Made by a program: the position numbers and the translations under genes
Assembly (NCBI RefSeq): GCF_003634935.1
Contig: NZ_RBXO01000001.1
Span: 3,869,501-3,933,500, forward strand
Length of the DNA: 64,000 nt
Direction of reading: 5' to 3'
Source of the DNA: Saccharothrix australiensis
GTDB lineage: Bacteria > Actinomycetota > Actinomycetes > Mycobacteriales > Pseudonocardiaceae
Notes under the pieces: model-generated
Told to the model about the DNA's origin: nothing
The model's database searches: none
Seen by the model: the letters and a program-made list of their open reading frames with translations, nothing else
Shown here: positions 23,885 through 32,781 of the stretch, piece after piece
Position numbering within the stretch: the stretch's first letter is position 1
How the letters are laid out: every line of letters begins with the position of its first letter

Positions 23885-25393
23885 ATGCGCGGGAACGGGA
23901 GAAGGAGCGCTGCGCTCGCCGTGGTGGCGCTGCTGGCGCTGCCGGTGGTGACCGCCTCGGCCGCCACGACCGCCGGCGGTGGCCGGCCGTTCTCCGCCGC
24001 CGCGCGCTGCGCGTCGTTGCGGGCCCTCGACCTGGAGGCGCTGCCCGGCGCGCCGACCAGGATGGCCACGGCCGAGGTCGTGCCCGCCGACCGGGACGTG
24101 CCGGGCCACTGCCTCGTGCGCGGGTACGTCGCGCCGCAGGTCTCGTTCGAGCTGCGGCTGCCCGACCCGGCCGGCTGGAACGGCGACTTCTTCTTCGGCG
24201 GCTGCGGCGGGCTGTGCGGCAGCCTCGACACCGACGCCTGCGTCGCGGCCCTGGGCCGGGGCTACGCCGCGGCGACCACCGACACCGGCCACCGGGGCGC
24301 GGACCCGCGCGGCCTGGGCACGGTGACCGCGGATGCCCTGTGGGCGTACGGGAACGAGCCGGCCGTGGTCGACTGGGCGCACCGCGGCGTGCACGTGGCG
24401 ACGGTCGCGACGAAGAAGCTCACCGAGGTCTTCTACCGGCGCGCCATCGGCTACTCCTACTTCGCGGGCTGCTCCAACGGTGGCCGCCAGGCGCTGGCGG
24501 AGGCGCAGCGCCACCCGCACGACTTCGACGGCATCTGGGCGGGCGACGCGGGCCTGGACTTCCGCACGGTCACCCTGAACTGGGCCTGGGCCGCCAACGC
24601 CAACCTGGACGCGGCCGGGCGGCCGATCGTCACCGAGGCGGACGTGCCGCTGGTCCACGACGCGGTGCTGGACCAGTGCGACGCCCTCGACGGCCGCGCC
24701 GACGGGATGCTGGACGACCCGCGGGCGTGCCGGCTCGACCTGTCGGCGCTGGAGTGCCGCGACGGCCGGACCCCGTGCCTCGACGACCGGAAGGTCGAGG
24801 CGCTGCGGCTGCTCTACCGGACACCGACGGACTCGCGGGGCGTGGAGCTGACCGACGGCGGGCTCCTGCCCGGCAGCGAGGGCGACTGGCCGGTGTGGCT
24901 CACCGGCACCGGTGGCGCGCCGCCGCTGGCGCCGCTCCTGGTCGACGGGATGCTCCGCTACCTGGCGTTCGACGAACCGCCCGGCCCGGACTACGACCCG
25001 CGCGCGTTCGACTTCGACGCGGACCCGCCGCGGATGACCCGCAAGGACGCGCTGATCAGCGCGGACGACCCGGACCTCTCGGCGTTCCGCGCGTCGGGCG
25101 GCAAGCTGCTCATGACGGCCGACTGGGCGGACGGCGTGCTCCAGCCGCGGTCGTCGCCGAAGTACTTCGACCGCGTGGCGGAGGCGCTCGGCGGGGTGGC
25201 GGAGGCGCGGCGGTTCTTCCGGCTGTTCCTGATACCCGGCAAGAACCACTGCTCCAGCGCGTGGGTGGGCGGTCCGACCGACCCGTTGCGGATCCTGGAG
25301 GACTGGGTGGAGCGCGGCACGCCGCCGACCACCGTCACGGTCGGGTACGACGGCGGCGTGACGCGCTCCTTCCCGGCGTACCCGTCGACGTGA
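23885..25393 (+). CDS. Secreted tannase/feruloyl esterase family hydrolase
   Basis: 502 aa. A Sec signal (RRSAALAVVALLALPVVTASA) precedes an alpha/beta-hydrolase of the tannase family. The nucleophile Ser197 is in FAGCSNGGRQALAEAQRHP, the acid in KLLMTADWADGVLQP, and the catalytic His near the C-terminus in IPGKNHCSSAW. The paired Cys around Ser and His (GCSNGG and NHC) form the conserved disulfide of the family. A calcium-binding-like lid (LDQCDALDGRADGMLDDPRAC) is present. The likely role is cleavage of plant phenolic esters outside the cell. The hydrophobic N-terminus supports the ATG at 23885. It is convergent with the aminotransferase gene. Confidence 0.92.
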   Translation: MRGNGRRSAALAVVALLALPVVTASAATTAGGGRPFSAAARCASLRALDLEALPGAPTRMATAEVVPADRDVPGHCLVRGYVAPQVSFELRLPDPAGWNGDFFFGGCGGLCGSLDTDACVAALGRGYAAATTDTGHRGADPRGLGTVTADALWAYGNEPAVVDWAHRGVHVATVATKKLTEVFYRRAIGYSYFAGCSNGGRQALAEAQRHPHDFDGIWAGDAGLDFRTVTLNWAWAANANLDAAGRPIVTEADVPLVHDAVLDQCDALDGRADGMLDDPRACRLDLSALECRDGRTPCLDDRKVEALRLLYRTPTDSRGVELTDGGLLPGSEGDWPVWLTGTGGAPPLAPLLVDGMLRYLAFDEPPGPDYDPRAFDFDADPPRMTRKDALISADDPDLSAFRASGGKLLMTADWADGVLQPRSSPKYFDRVAEALGGVAEARRFFRLFLIPGKNHCSSAWVGGPTDPLRILEDWVERGTPPTTVTVGYDGGVTRSFPAYPST

Positions 25394-25424
25394 CGCGCTC
25401 CTCCCGGCGCGGTCGATCGGGGGT

Positions 25425-25447
25425 GGCGGGCCCCTCCGGGGTGCGCC
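25425..25447. terminator. Short hairpin between convergent genes
   Basis: GGCGGGCCCC (25425-25434) and GGGGTGCGCC (25438-25447) pair with one mismatch around a 3-nt loop, between stops at 25393 and 25452. Confidence 0.5.
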
Positions 25448-25451
25448 GTGG

Positions 25452-26819
25452 TCAGGACCTCACGAGCCGCCTGATCTCGGCGAGGACCCGGTCGACGTCC
25501 TCCGACCGGTTCGTGATGCCGGTGCCCAGCCGGGGGTAGGGCACCCGGTACTGCGCGTTGGTGATCCGGATCCGCCGCTCCGCCAGCCGGTCGGCGACCT
25601 CGTGGTGGTCGAGGCCCGGCACCTCGAAGCACGTCAGCCCGGACGACAGCCGCTCGGACAGCGGGGTGTGCAGGACGACGCCGGGCGTGTCCGCCAGGCC
25701 CCGCCGCAGCCGCGCGGACAGCTCGCGGGTGCGCGCGGCGACCCGGTCCCGCCCGATCCGCCGGTGGAAGTCCACCGCGGCGGGCACCGCGAACACGTGC
25801 TCGAAGGCCAGGAAACCGCCGGGCACCAGGTCGTCGGCGGTGGTCGGCTCGACGGGGTCGCGGCGCAGGAAGCTCGGCGTCACCGGGCGGAGCTGCGCCC
25901 AGGCGTCCGGCCGGGCCCACACCAGGCCCGTCCCGCGCGGCCCGAACAGCCACTTGTGGGTGCCCGACACGAAGATGTCGGCACCCAGCGCGGCCACGTC
26001 GGCGTCCTCCGCGCCGAGCCCGTGCACGCCGTCGACCACGAGCAGGCACCGGTCGGCCTCAGCCCGCCCGGCGTTGGCCCGCGCGACCACCTCGGCCAGC
26101 ACGGGGACCGGCAGCTTCACCCCGGTGCTGGACTGCACCCACGTCACGCCGACCGCGCGGGTCCGCGGCGTGATGGCCGCGCGCAGGCGCTCCGCGACCT
26201 CGTCCACCGACACCGTCGCGGGGTCGTCGTAGAGCCGGCCGACCCGGACCTCGGCGTCGCCGCGCGCCGCCGCGAGCCGGACCGCGTTCTGGTGCGCGAA
26301 GTGGTCGTGCTCGGTCACGAACAGCTCTTGGCCGGGCCGCACGCGCAGCCCCTGGTAGACCAGCGCCAGCCCGATGGTGGTGTTCGGCACCGGCGCGATC
26401 TCCTCCGGCCTGCCGCCGAGGTAGCCGGCCAGCGAGGCCCGGAGCCGGACCCACTCCTTGACCGACGGGTCGCCCCAGTACGCCCGCTGCACCCAGCTCG
26501 GGTCGGCGTCCATCAGCCGCCGCAGCCGGTCGATCTCGGCGCGCACCGGCGCGGGGTGGGGCGACAGCAGGAACGCGTTGAGGTGCACCCGGTCGGGGGC
26601 GAGCCGGAACTGGGCGCGCACCGCGGACCAGTCGACGCGGCCCGAGGCGTCCACCAGCGGCTGCCCGGACGGCGACGTGGGGGCGTCGCCGGGCGGCGCC
26701 GCGCGGGCGGTGGCACCGGCCGCGGTCGCGGTGGTGGTCGCGGTGGTGGTCGGCAGGGCCGCCGCGCCCGTGAGGAGTCCGGCGTTGACCAGGAAACGAC
26801 GTCGGTTCGACATGGCCAT
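25452..26819 (-). CDS. Tat-exported class V aminotransferase (isopenicillin-N-epimerase-like)
   Basis: 455 aa. The N-terminus MAMSNRRRFLVNAGLLTGAA is a twin-arginine signal, so a PLP enzyme appears to be exported folded with its cofactor. The fold-type I core shows PVPNTTIGLALVYQGLRV, HDHFAHQN, LLVVDGVHGLGAEDAD with the cofactor Asp, and SGTHKWLFGPRGTG with the Schiff-base Lys. The closest described relatives are CefD-like or desulfurase-like proteins; the substrate is unknown. GGAGG lies 6 nt before ATG 26819. It is divergent from a lipase gene. Confidence 0.9.
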   Translation of the reverse strand: MAMSNRRRFLVNAGLLTGAAALPTTTATTTATAAGATARAAPPGDAPTSPSGQPLVDASGRVDWSAVRAQFRLAPDRVHLNAFLLSPHPAPVRAEIDRLRRLMDADPSWVQRAYWGDPSVKEWVRLRASLAGYLGGRPEEIAPVPNTTIGLALVYQGLRVRPGQELFVTEHDHFAHQNAVRLAAARGDAEVRVGRLYDDPATVSVDEVAERLRAAITPRTRAVGVTWVQSSTGVKLPVPVLAEVVARANAGRAEADRCLLVVDGVHGLGAEDADVAALGADIFVSGTHKWLFGPRGTGLVWARPDAWAQLRPVTPSFLRRDPVEPTTADDLVPGGFLAFEHVFAVPAAVDFHRRIGRDRVAARTRELSARLRRGLADTPGVVLHTPLSERLSSGLTCFEVPGLDHHEVADRLAERRIRITNAQYRVPYPRLGTGITNRSEDVDRVLAEIRRLVRS

Positions 26820-27143
26820 GATGAGCCTCCTTGTGCGGTCCAGTGGACCAAGCCGGGTGGCCGCCGGACAGGGCGTCGGGGGAAGAGGGGACGAAAGGGC
26901 ACCGGCCACTCCGGACGCGGAGCGGGGTTCCGGCGGTCCGCCCGGTCCGCCGTGCGATGCCCGCCGCACGCGGTCCACCGCGCGCCGACCGGCACCGGGC
27001 GACGTCCCGCCCGGTTGTCCGTCACCGGAGCGCCCCGCGCGCCACCTTCGGGTGAGATCGCGCCGCCGGAGCGGCGCACCGCGCGGCTCCGGCGTTACAA
27101 CGGAGGCGGCCTCAGCCCGTCCGATCGAACCGGGAGCCCAGCC
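26820..27143. other. Divergent intergenic region
   Basis: It separates the aminotransferase (leftward) and lipase (rightward) starts and should hold both promoters. No convincing hexamers, repeat or small gene is seen. Confidence 0.5.
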
Positions 27144-27971
27144 GTGCCCGTGCAGACCTTCGACCACACCGCCACCGGCTACAGCGTGCGGCAGGCGTAC
27201 TGGATGGCGGAGGCCGCCCGCCTGGCCTACCAGCCGCCGGACGTGATCGAGCAGACCGCCCGCGAGTGGGGGTTCGACCGCGTCCGCCACCACGAGACGA
27301 CCTTCCGGCCGCCGTTCCCGCTGGAGGACACCCAGGCGTTCACCGCGGCCAGCGACCACATGGTGCTCACCGCCTTCCGCGGCACCGAGCCGAGGAAGAT
27401 CCAGGACTGGCTCTCCGACGCGTCCACTCCGCCCTGGCCGGGCCCGGCGGGCAAGGGTTTCGTCCACTACGGGTTCGCGGAGGCCCTCCAGTCGATCCAC
27501 CCGCAGGTCCACGACGCCGTCGCCGAGTTCCGGGACAACGACCAGACCATCTGGTTCACCGGTCACAGCCTCGGCGGGGCGCTCGCCGCGCTGGCCGCGA
27601 TGCGGCTGTACTTCGAGGACCCCCGCCTGCTCGCCGACGGCGTCTACACGTTCGGCCAGCCGCGCGTGTGCGACCGGGCGCTGGCCCAAGCGCACGACGA
27701 GGCGTTCCGCGACCGCACGCACCGGTTCGTCAACAACAACGACATCGTCACGCAGGTGCCGCCGGAGCCCGCGTTCCACCACACGCGGACCCTGCGCTAC
27801 ATCGACTCCTCGGGGCAGTTGCGCGACCGGATGCCGCTGCTCGGCGGCCTGGCCGACCGGGCGAAGGGCTTGACGGCCGACGCGCTCGCCCCGACCAGTG
27901 ACGGCGTGCGCGACCACTTCGTCAACCGCTACGTGGAGGCCCTGCGCGCCCTCAGCCACCAGGAGGCGTGA
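27144..27971 (+). CDS. Class 3 lipase
   Basis: 275 aa alpha/beta hydrolase of the fungal-lipase-like class 3 family. The nucleophile elbow is IWFTGHSLGGALAALAA, the acid DNNDIVTQVP-type (VNNNDIVTQVPP), and the likely His in GVRDHFVNRYVEAL. An oxyanion/lid region AFRGTEPRKIQDWLSDA precedes it. No signal peptide is seen, so it is cytoplasmic or exported by an unusual route. The start is GTG 27144 with GGGAG 8 nt upstream; a second GTG at 27150 is possible. Confidence 0.92.
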   Translation: MPVQTFDHTATGYSVRQAYWMAEAARLAYQPPDVIEQTAREWGFDRVRHHETTFRPPFPLEDTQAFTAASDHMVLTAFRGTEPRKIQDWLSDASTPPWPGPAGKGFVHYGFAEALQSIHPQVHDAVAEFRDNDQTIWFTGHSLGGALAALAAMRLYFEDPRLLADGVYTFGQPRVCDRALAQAHDEAFRDRTHRFVNNNDIVTQVPPEPAFHHTRTLRYIDSSGQLRDRMPLLGGLADRAKGLTADALAPTSDGVRDHFVNRYVEALRALSHQEA

Positions 27972-28093
27972 CGCGTCCCGCGGGGGAAACGGGGCCGCTC
28001 CGGACCGGCCTCCGGTAGCGCGCCCGGCGCGCGGATGTCAGGCGCGCGGGCAGAGTCGGTCGTGCTGGAGGCCGTCAGCCGCGCGAGGACGTG

Positions 28094-28444
28094 TCAGCCG
28101 TGCGCGAGGACGTTGACCACGTTGCCGTCCGGGTCGCGCAGGAAGAACCGCCGCACGCCCCACGGTTCGTCGGTCGGGCCGTGCACGATCTCCGCGCCCG
28201 CGGCGACGGCGGCCGCGTGTGCCGCGTCGACGTCGTCGACCTGGATCGAGGCCACCGGGACGACGGACGCCGTCGCGTCGTGGGTCGCGAGGCTGAGCTG
28301 CGCCTCGGGTCGCGCGGGGTCGGCCAGCGTCACGATCCAGCCGTGGTCCATGACCACCGCCAGGCCGAGGACCTCCGTGTAGAAGGTCTTGGCCTGCTCC
28401 AGCGACGCGCTCTTGAGATTCGGGACCACCCTGCCGACCGCCAT
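28094..28444 (-). CDS. VOC (glyoxalase/dioxygenase superfamily) protein
   Basis: 116 aa with the two beta-alpha-beta-beta-beta modules of the VOC fold: NLKSASLEQAKTFYTEVLGL at the N-terminus and SIQVDDVDAAHAAAVAAG with FFLRDPDGNVVNVL at the end (usual terminal Glu/Val ligand region). Start MAVGRVVPN at 28444 has GAGG 8 nt upstream; a longer start at 28507 lacks one. The function (dioxygenase, lyase or antibiotic binding) cannot be told. Confidence 0.85.
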   Translation of the reverse strand: MAVGRVVPNLKSASLEQAKTFYTEVLGLAVVMDHGWIVTLADPARPEAQLSLATHDATASVVPVASIQVDDVDAAHAAAVAAGAEIVHGPTDEPWGVRRFFLRDPDGNVVNVLAHG

Positions 28445-28559
28445 CCGCCGATCCTCGCCCACTCGGCGGTAGGCGGGCAACACGCCGGTGACGGGACGCA
28501 CTCCCACGCCGCGCCCGTCCCTCCGGGCGCGGGGACGTCGGTCGAGCGGGCCGGCGGGG

Positions 28560-29627
28560 TCAGCGGGCGGGCAGGGTCACGAACCCCTCGGCGACCAGCC
28601 AGTCGCGGGCGACCGCGGCCGGGTCGCGGCCGTCGACGTCCACCTCGGCGTTGAGCCTCCGGATGGTGTCGTTGTCCAGCTTCGCGACGACGGGCGCCAT
28701 GACCTCCGCGATCCGGGGGTGGGCGTCGGCGAACTCCTTGCGCAGCACCACCGCGGCGTTGTAGCGGGGGAAGAACTTCCGGTCGTCCTCCAGCACCACG
28801 AGGTCCAGGCCGAGGACCCGGCCGTCGGTGGTGAACACCTCGCCGAAGTTGCACGACCCCTGCGCGGTCGCGGAGTAGATCGTGCCGATGCCGAACGTCT
28901 TGACCTCCACCGCGCCGACCTCGAACCCGTAGGCCCTGGCCACGCCGGTGAAGCCGTCGTTGCGGCCGACGAACTCGGTCTCCAGGCAGAACACGCCCTG
29001 GGCGGGGTCGCGCCGGATCAGCTCCACCATGTCGGACGTCGTCCGCAGGCCGTGCGCGCGGGCGTAGGACTCGGTGACGGCGAACGCGTAGGTGTTGTCC
29101 ACCGCCGCGTAGTCCAGCCAGACGAGACCGTTGCGGGCGAGGTCGGCGTCGCGCACCGCCTCGTACTGGGCCTGCGCGCCGGGCACCGGGTCGGTGTTGC
29201 CGAGGTAGCTGATCCAGCCCGTGCCGGTGTAGTCCCACAGCAGGTCGATGTCGCCGGTGAGCAACGCCTGGCGGGAGCTGTCGGAGCCCTGGATGTTGGT
29301 CATGTCCCGCACCTCCGCGCCGGCCGCGGTGAGCGCGACCTCGGCGACGTAGCCCAGGACCTGGTTCTCGGTGAAGTCCTTGGACCCCACGGCGATCGGC
29401 ACGCCGACCAGCTCGGGCACCGGCCGCACCGAGCCGGGCGCCACCTCGAACGGCAGCGCGAACGAGGACTCCAGGCCGCAGGCGGACACCAGCAGGGCGG
29501 CGACGACCGCCGACACCGACCACCGCGACGCGCGCCGCCCACCCCACGCGCCCGCCCGCGTCGACCGCCCGTCACGGCCCGACCCGCCGCTCACCGCCCG
29601 TCCGCTCGTGCCGGCCCGCCCGCTCAT
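28560..29627 (-). CDS. Glycine-betaine/osmoprotectant-type ABC substrate-binding lipoprotein
   Basis: 355 aa. A basic 35-residue N-terminus leads to a lipobox (VVAALLVSACG), so the protein is lipid-anchored outside the membrane. The OpuAC/QAT fold shows VGSKDFTENQVLGYVAEVAL, GDIDLLWDYTGTGWISYLG, and DLVVLEDDRKFFPRYNAAVV. Substrates of the family are quaternary ammonium compounds such as betaine or choline. It is the last gene of the ABC operon; ATG 29627 overlaps the permease stop (ATGA). Confidence 0.93.
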   Translation of the reverse strand: MSGRAGTSGRAVSGGSGRDGRSTRAGAWGGRRASRWSVSAVVAALLVSACGLESSFALPFEVAPGSVRPVPELVGVPIAVGSKDFTENQVLGYVAEVALTAAGAEVRDMTNIQGSDSSRQALLTGDIDLLWDYTGTGWISYLGNTDPVPGAQAQYEAVRDADLARNGLVWLDYAAVDNTYAFAVTESYARAHGLRTTSDMVELIRRDPAQGVFCLETEFVGRNDGFTGVARAYGFEVGAVEVKTFGIGTIYSATAQGSCNFGEVFTTDGRVLGLDLVVLEDDRKFFPRYNAAVVLRKEFADAHPRIAEVMAPVVAKLDNDTIRRLNAEVDVDGRDPAAVARDWLVAEGFVTLPAR

Positions 29628-30412
29628 CGCAGCCCCTTCGGTCCCAGCCAGGTCTCCGCGACGGCGCCGAGCCAGTCCACCAGCAGGGCGAGCCCGACGG
29701 CCAGCACGGCGCCGGTGACCAGCACGGGCGCCCTGGCGAGCTTGTAGCCGGTGTCGATCAGCAGGCCCAGTCCGCCGCCGTTGACGAACACGGCGAGGGT
29801 GGCCACGCCGACCGCGTGCACCAGCGAGGTCCGCAGCCCGGCGAGGATCAGCGGCACCGCCAGCGGCAGCTCGATCCGCCGCAGCACGGTCGCCGCGGAC
29901 ATCCCGATCCCGCGCCCGGCGTCGACCAGCGCCGGGTCGACGCCCCGGAGACCGACCACGGTGTTGCGCAGCACCGGGAGCAGCGTGTAGAGCGCGATCG
30001 GCAGCACCGCCGCCCACAGCCCCTCCAGCCCCGACACCAGGAAGAACAGCACCAGTATCCCGACCGCGGGCGTCGCCTGGCCGATCGTGGCGAGGCCGAG
30101 GAACACCGGCGCGGCGCGGCGCGCCCACCGGCGGGTCAGCACGACGCCCAGCGGGACGCCCACCACCGAGACCAGCGCGGTCACGACGAGGCTGATCACC
30201 AGGTGGCCCCAGGTGGCCGACACGAGCGCGGACGCGTTGAGGCTCTGCCGCTCGATCGAGTCGAGGTCTCGGGTGAACGCCCAGGCCAGCACGCCACCGA
30301 CGAGCACCACCGCGGCGACCGGCTGCACCAGCAGCCGCAACTTGTCGGCCCGCCGCCGCGCGGCAACCGCCGACCCCGCCGCCCCCGCCTCCGGGACCGC
30401 CGCGCCCGTCAC
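29624..30412 (-). CDS. ABC permease, ProW/OpuCB type (second permease)
   Basis: 262 aa with about six membrane segments and the BPD_transp_1 loop (VDAGRGIGMSAATVLRRIELPLA). After a 25-residue polar N-terminus, a membrane anchor (LVQPVAAVVLVGGVLAWAF) is followed by the TMD (HLVISLVVTALVSVVGVPLG). The GTG start (30412) overlaps the stop of an upstream 38-codon mini-ORF in a GTGA arrangement. It works with the ATPase (31705) and the other permease (32342). Confidence 0.92.
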   Translation of the reverse strand: MTGAAVPEAGAAGSAVAARRRADKLRLLVQPVAAVVLVGGVLAWAFTRDLDSIERQSLNASALVSATWGHLVISLVVTALVSVVGVPLGVVLTRRWARRAAPVFLGLATIGQATPAVGILVLFFLVSGLEGLWAAVLPIALYTLLPVLRNTVVGLRGVDPALVDAGRGIGMSAATVLRRIELPLAVPLILAGLRTSLVHAVGVATLAVFVNGGGLGLLIDTGYKLARAPVLVTGAVLAVGLALLVDWLGAVAETWLGPKGLR

Positions 30413-30525
30413 GACACCACCCCCGACGCCGCCCGCACCGACGTCGCCTGCTCTGCCGCAGCCCGCACCGACGCCGCCTGCTCTGCCGCAGCCCGCTCTG
30501 CCGCCACCGCCGAAGCCCCCGTCAC
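30409..30525 (-). CDS. Mini-ORF 2 of a stop-start relay
   Basis: 38 codons from GTG 30525 (overlapping the TGA of mini-ORF 1) to a TGA overlapping the permease GTG. It encodes an Ala-rich repeat peptide (AAAEQAASVR twice) because of a 30-bp tandem duplication. It may exist only to keep ribosomes moving between the ATPase and permease genes. Confidence 0.35.
   Translation of the reverse strand: MTGASAVAAERAAAEQAASVRAAAEQATSVRAASGVVS
30432..30491. repeat. 30-bp tandem duplication in the ABC intercistronic region
   Basis: 30432-30461 and 30462-30491 differ at one base, and a partial third unit follows. The duplication is in frame with mini-ORF 2. Confidence 0.9.
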
Positions 30526-30590
30526 GACGCGACCCCCGCCGAGGCCCGCACCGCCGACACCCGCACCGCCGAGGCTCGCACCGCCGTCAC
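30522..30590 (-). CDS. Mini-ORF 1 of a stop-start relay
   Basis: 22 codons. GTG 30590 overlaps the ATPase TGA (GTGA); the product starts VTAVRASAVRVSAV; its TGA overlaps the GTG of mini-ORF 2. GTGACGG recurs at each of the three junctions (30412, 30525, 30590), suggesting the original coupling site was duplicated. Confidence 0.35.
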   Translation of the reverse strand: MTAVRASAVRVSAVRASAGVAS

Positions 30591-31705
30591 GACGCCGACC
30601 CCGCCTGGTCCCCGCGCGGCTTGCGCACCGCGCCGATCACGGCGTCCACCTCCACCAGGCCGACGTACTCGCCGCGCTCACCCGTGACCACCGCCGGGCC
30701 GCCCTCGGTGAGGATCGCCTCCAACGCGTCCTGCAAGCTCGACTCGCGGGTCACCGCGCCGCCGACCGGCCGAGGCCGCCCCGGCCGGCGCACGTCCGCC
30801 CAGGCGACGGGCCGGTCGTGCGCGTCGAGCAGCAGCGCCCGCTCGTGGCCGCACCCGGCCAGCAGGCGGCCGACCTCGCCGGGCTCGTCGGTCACCCGCG
30901 CGGTCACCGCCCGGCCCAGCTCGACCTCGCGCACCTTCCGCAGCCGCAACTGCTTGAGCGACGCCCCCGCGCCGACGAACCCCGCGACGGTGTCGTCCGC
31001 CGGATCGGCCAGGATGGCCTCCGGGGTGTCGTACTGGAGCACCCGCGACCGCGGGCCGAACACGGCGATCCGGTCGCCGAGGCGGACCGCCTCGTCGAAG
31101 TCGTGCGTGACGAACACGATCGTCTTGCGCAGCCCCGCCTGCAACCGCAGCAGCTCCTCCTGGAGGTTGCCCCGCGTGATCGGGTCGACCGCGCCGAACG
31201 GCTCGTCCATCAGCAGCACCGGCGGATCGGCCGCGAGCGCCCGCGCGACGCCCACCCGCTGCTGCTGGCCGCCCGAGAGCTGCCGGGGGTGGCGGTCGCG
31301 GAACTCGGCCGGCTCCAGGCCCACCAGCTCCAGCATCTCGTCCACCCGGTCGGCGATCCGCGACCTGTCCCAGCCCAGCAGCCCCGGCACCGTCGCGACG
31401 TTCTGGCCGACGGTCAGGTGCGGGAACAGCCCGGCCTGCTGGATGGCGTACCCGATGCCGCGCCGCAGCCGGTCCGGGTCCAGCGACGACGTGTCCCGCC
31501 CGTCGAGGGTGATCCGGCCCGACGTCGGCTCGATCAACCGGTTGATCATCCGCAGGGTGGTGGTCTTGCCGCACCCGGACGGGCCGACCAGCACCACGAC
31601 CTCGCCTGCCCGGATGGTGAGGCTGACCGCGTCCACGGCGGGCGCGGCGACACCGGGGTAGCGCTTGGTCACCTCGACCAGCTCGATCTCAGCCGCCACC
31701 GGCAC
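30587..31705 (-). CDS. Osmoprotectant-type ABC ATPase (ProV/OpuCA-like) with CBS region
   Basis: 372 aa. Walker A is VGPSGCGKTTTLRMINRL, Q-loop QQAGLFPHLTV, signature LSGGQQQRVGVARAL, Walker B VLLMDEPFGAVD, switch His in FVTHDFDEA. The C-terminal 100 residues form CBS-like repeats (RESSLQDALEAILTEGGPAVV), the ionic-strength or nucleotide sensor of this family. The GTG at 31705 overlaps the upstream permease gene by 17 nt. Cytoplasmic face of the importer. Confidence 0.94.
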   Translation of the reverse strand: MPVAAEIELVEVTKRYPGVAAPAVDAVSLTIRAGEVVVLVGPSGCGKTTTLRMINRLIEPTSGRITLDGRDTSSLDPDRLRRGIGYAIQQAGLFPHLTVGQNVATVPGLLGWDRSRIADRVDEMLELVGLEPAEFRDRHPRQLSGGQQQRVGVARALAADPPVLLMDEPFGAVDPITRGNLQEELLRLQAGLRKTIVFVTHDFDEAVRLGDRIAVFGPRSRVLQYDTPEAILADPADDTVAGFVGAGASLKQLRLRKVREVELGRAVTARVTDEPGEVGRLLAGCGHERALLLDAHDRPVAWADVRRPGRPRPVGGAVTRESSLQDALEAILTEGGPAVVTGERGEYVGLVEVDAVIGAVRKPRGDQAGSAS

Positions 31706-32342
31706 CCCTGGTGGTGCGGCGGCCGACCAGCGCGAAGACGCCGTCCAGGGCCAGCGCGAGGACGACGACGCCGAGCGTCCCCGCGATCGCCTGGTTGGTC
31801 GCGTTCGCGCTGCCCGCCCTGGTCAGCCCGGCGAAGATCTCCACGCCGAGGCCGGGACCGCGGACGTAGGCGGCGATCGCCGCGATGCCCATCAGCATCT
31901 GGGCGGCGACCCGCGTCCCGGTGAGGATCGCGGGCCACGCCAGTCGCAGCTCCACCCTGGTCAGCACCCCGAACCGGCTCATCCCGACACCGCGCGCCGC
32001 GTCCCGCACGGCGCCGTCCACACCGGCCAGGCCGACGATGGTGTTCCGCACGATCGGCAGCAACCCGTACAGCACGAGCGCGACCACCGTCGGCTCCGCG
32101 CCGAGCCCCAGCACCGGGATGAGCAGCCCGAGCAGCGCGAACGACGGGATCGTGAGGACGGCGCTGGTCACCGCGATGGCGGCGGCCGAGCCGAGCGGGC
32201 TGCGGTGCACCGCGATCCCGATGCCCACGCCCAGGACCGCGGCCAGCAGCGTGCACTGGACGACGGCGCTGAGGTGCAGCAGGGCCTCCACCAGCAGCCG
32301 GTTCCACCGGTCGCCCAGGAACTCCCAGAAGCTCACGGCCAC
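31689..32342 (-). CDS. ABC permease, ProW/OpuCB type (first permease)
   Basis: 217 aa; six hydrophobic segments and the EAA-like loop (RDAARGVGMSRFGVLTRVEL). It is similar in sequence to the 30412 permease, as expected for a heterodimeric pair. Start chosen at GTG 32342 (VAVSFWEFLGDRWN), because the membrane domain begins there; GTG 32336 is equally possible and no clear ribosome binding site decides. First gene of the four-gene importer operon. Confidence 0.9.
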   Translation of the reverse strand: MAVSFWEFLGDRWNRLLVEALLHLSAVVQCTLLAAVLGVGIGIAVHRSPLGSAAAIAVTSAVLTIPSFALLGLLIPVLGLGAEPTVVALVLYGLLPIVRNTIVGLAGVDGAVRDAARGVGMSRFGVLTRVELRLAWPAILTGTRVAAQMLMGIAAIAAYVRGPGLGVEIFAGLTRAGSANATNQAIAGTLGVVVLALALDGVFALVGRRTTRGAGGG

Positions 32343-32781
32343 GCCCCGGCGCGCCGGTCGGACCCGGTCCGGGCACGGGACCGGGCGGGGCGGCGCGCCG
32401 TTCGCGGCCCGCTCCGGCCCGCCGCGGCGGCCGTGGGCGCGGGCGCTGGAGGAACGATCATCAACCACCTCTGCTGGTCGGCGGGCACGGTGGCTGGTCC
32501 GGACACCGGCCCGGAGGAGGACCGCCCGGCCCGCGGTGCGAGAATTCCCAGCGGAGTCCCACCCGGTGGTGAGCCGGCGAGGCCCACGGTACGCCGGCCG
32601 ATCACCGCGCGGAACGGTTCGGGTCGCGGCTGGTTCGCGGGTCCGCGCGGGCGGTCGGCGCGGTGCGCGTCACCCGGCGGCCGTCACCGGTCGGCGGTGT
32701 CGGCGTGACGCACCTCATCGTTTCGCCGGTGCCACCGCCGGCAACCACAGGGCACGAGTGCGTTTTTCCACTGGAGGAAGC
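32343..32781. other. Intergenic region upstream of the osmoprotectant operon
   Basis: Likely promoter region for the leftward ABC operon. No clear hexamers or gene are seen. It runs into a strong GGAGGA ribosome binding site for the small ORF at 32782. Confidence 0.45.

Noticed and set aside
22767..23951. Long plus-strand frame running from the RiPP operon end into the tannase gene
   Set aside because: Only its first 50 codons look protein-like. The remainder is antisense to the TPR remnant and out of frame with the tannase gene.
29816..31924. 700-codon plus-strand frame across the ABC genes
   Set aside because: Antisense shadow of the permease and ATPase genes; His/Arg/Gln-rich with no domain.
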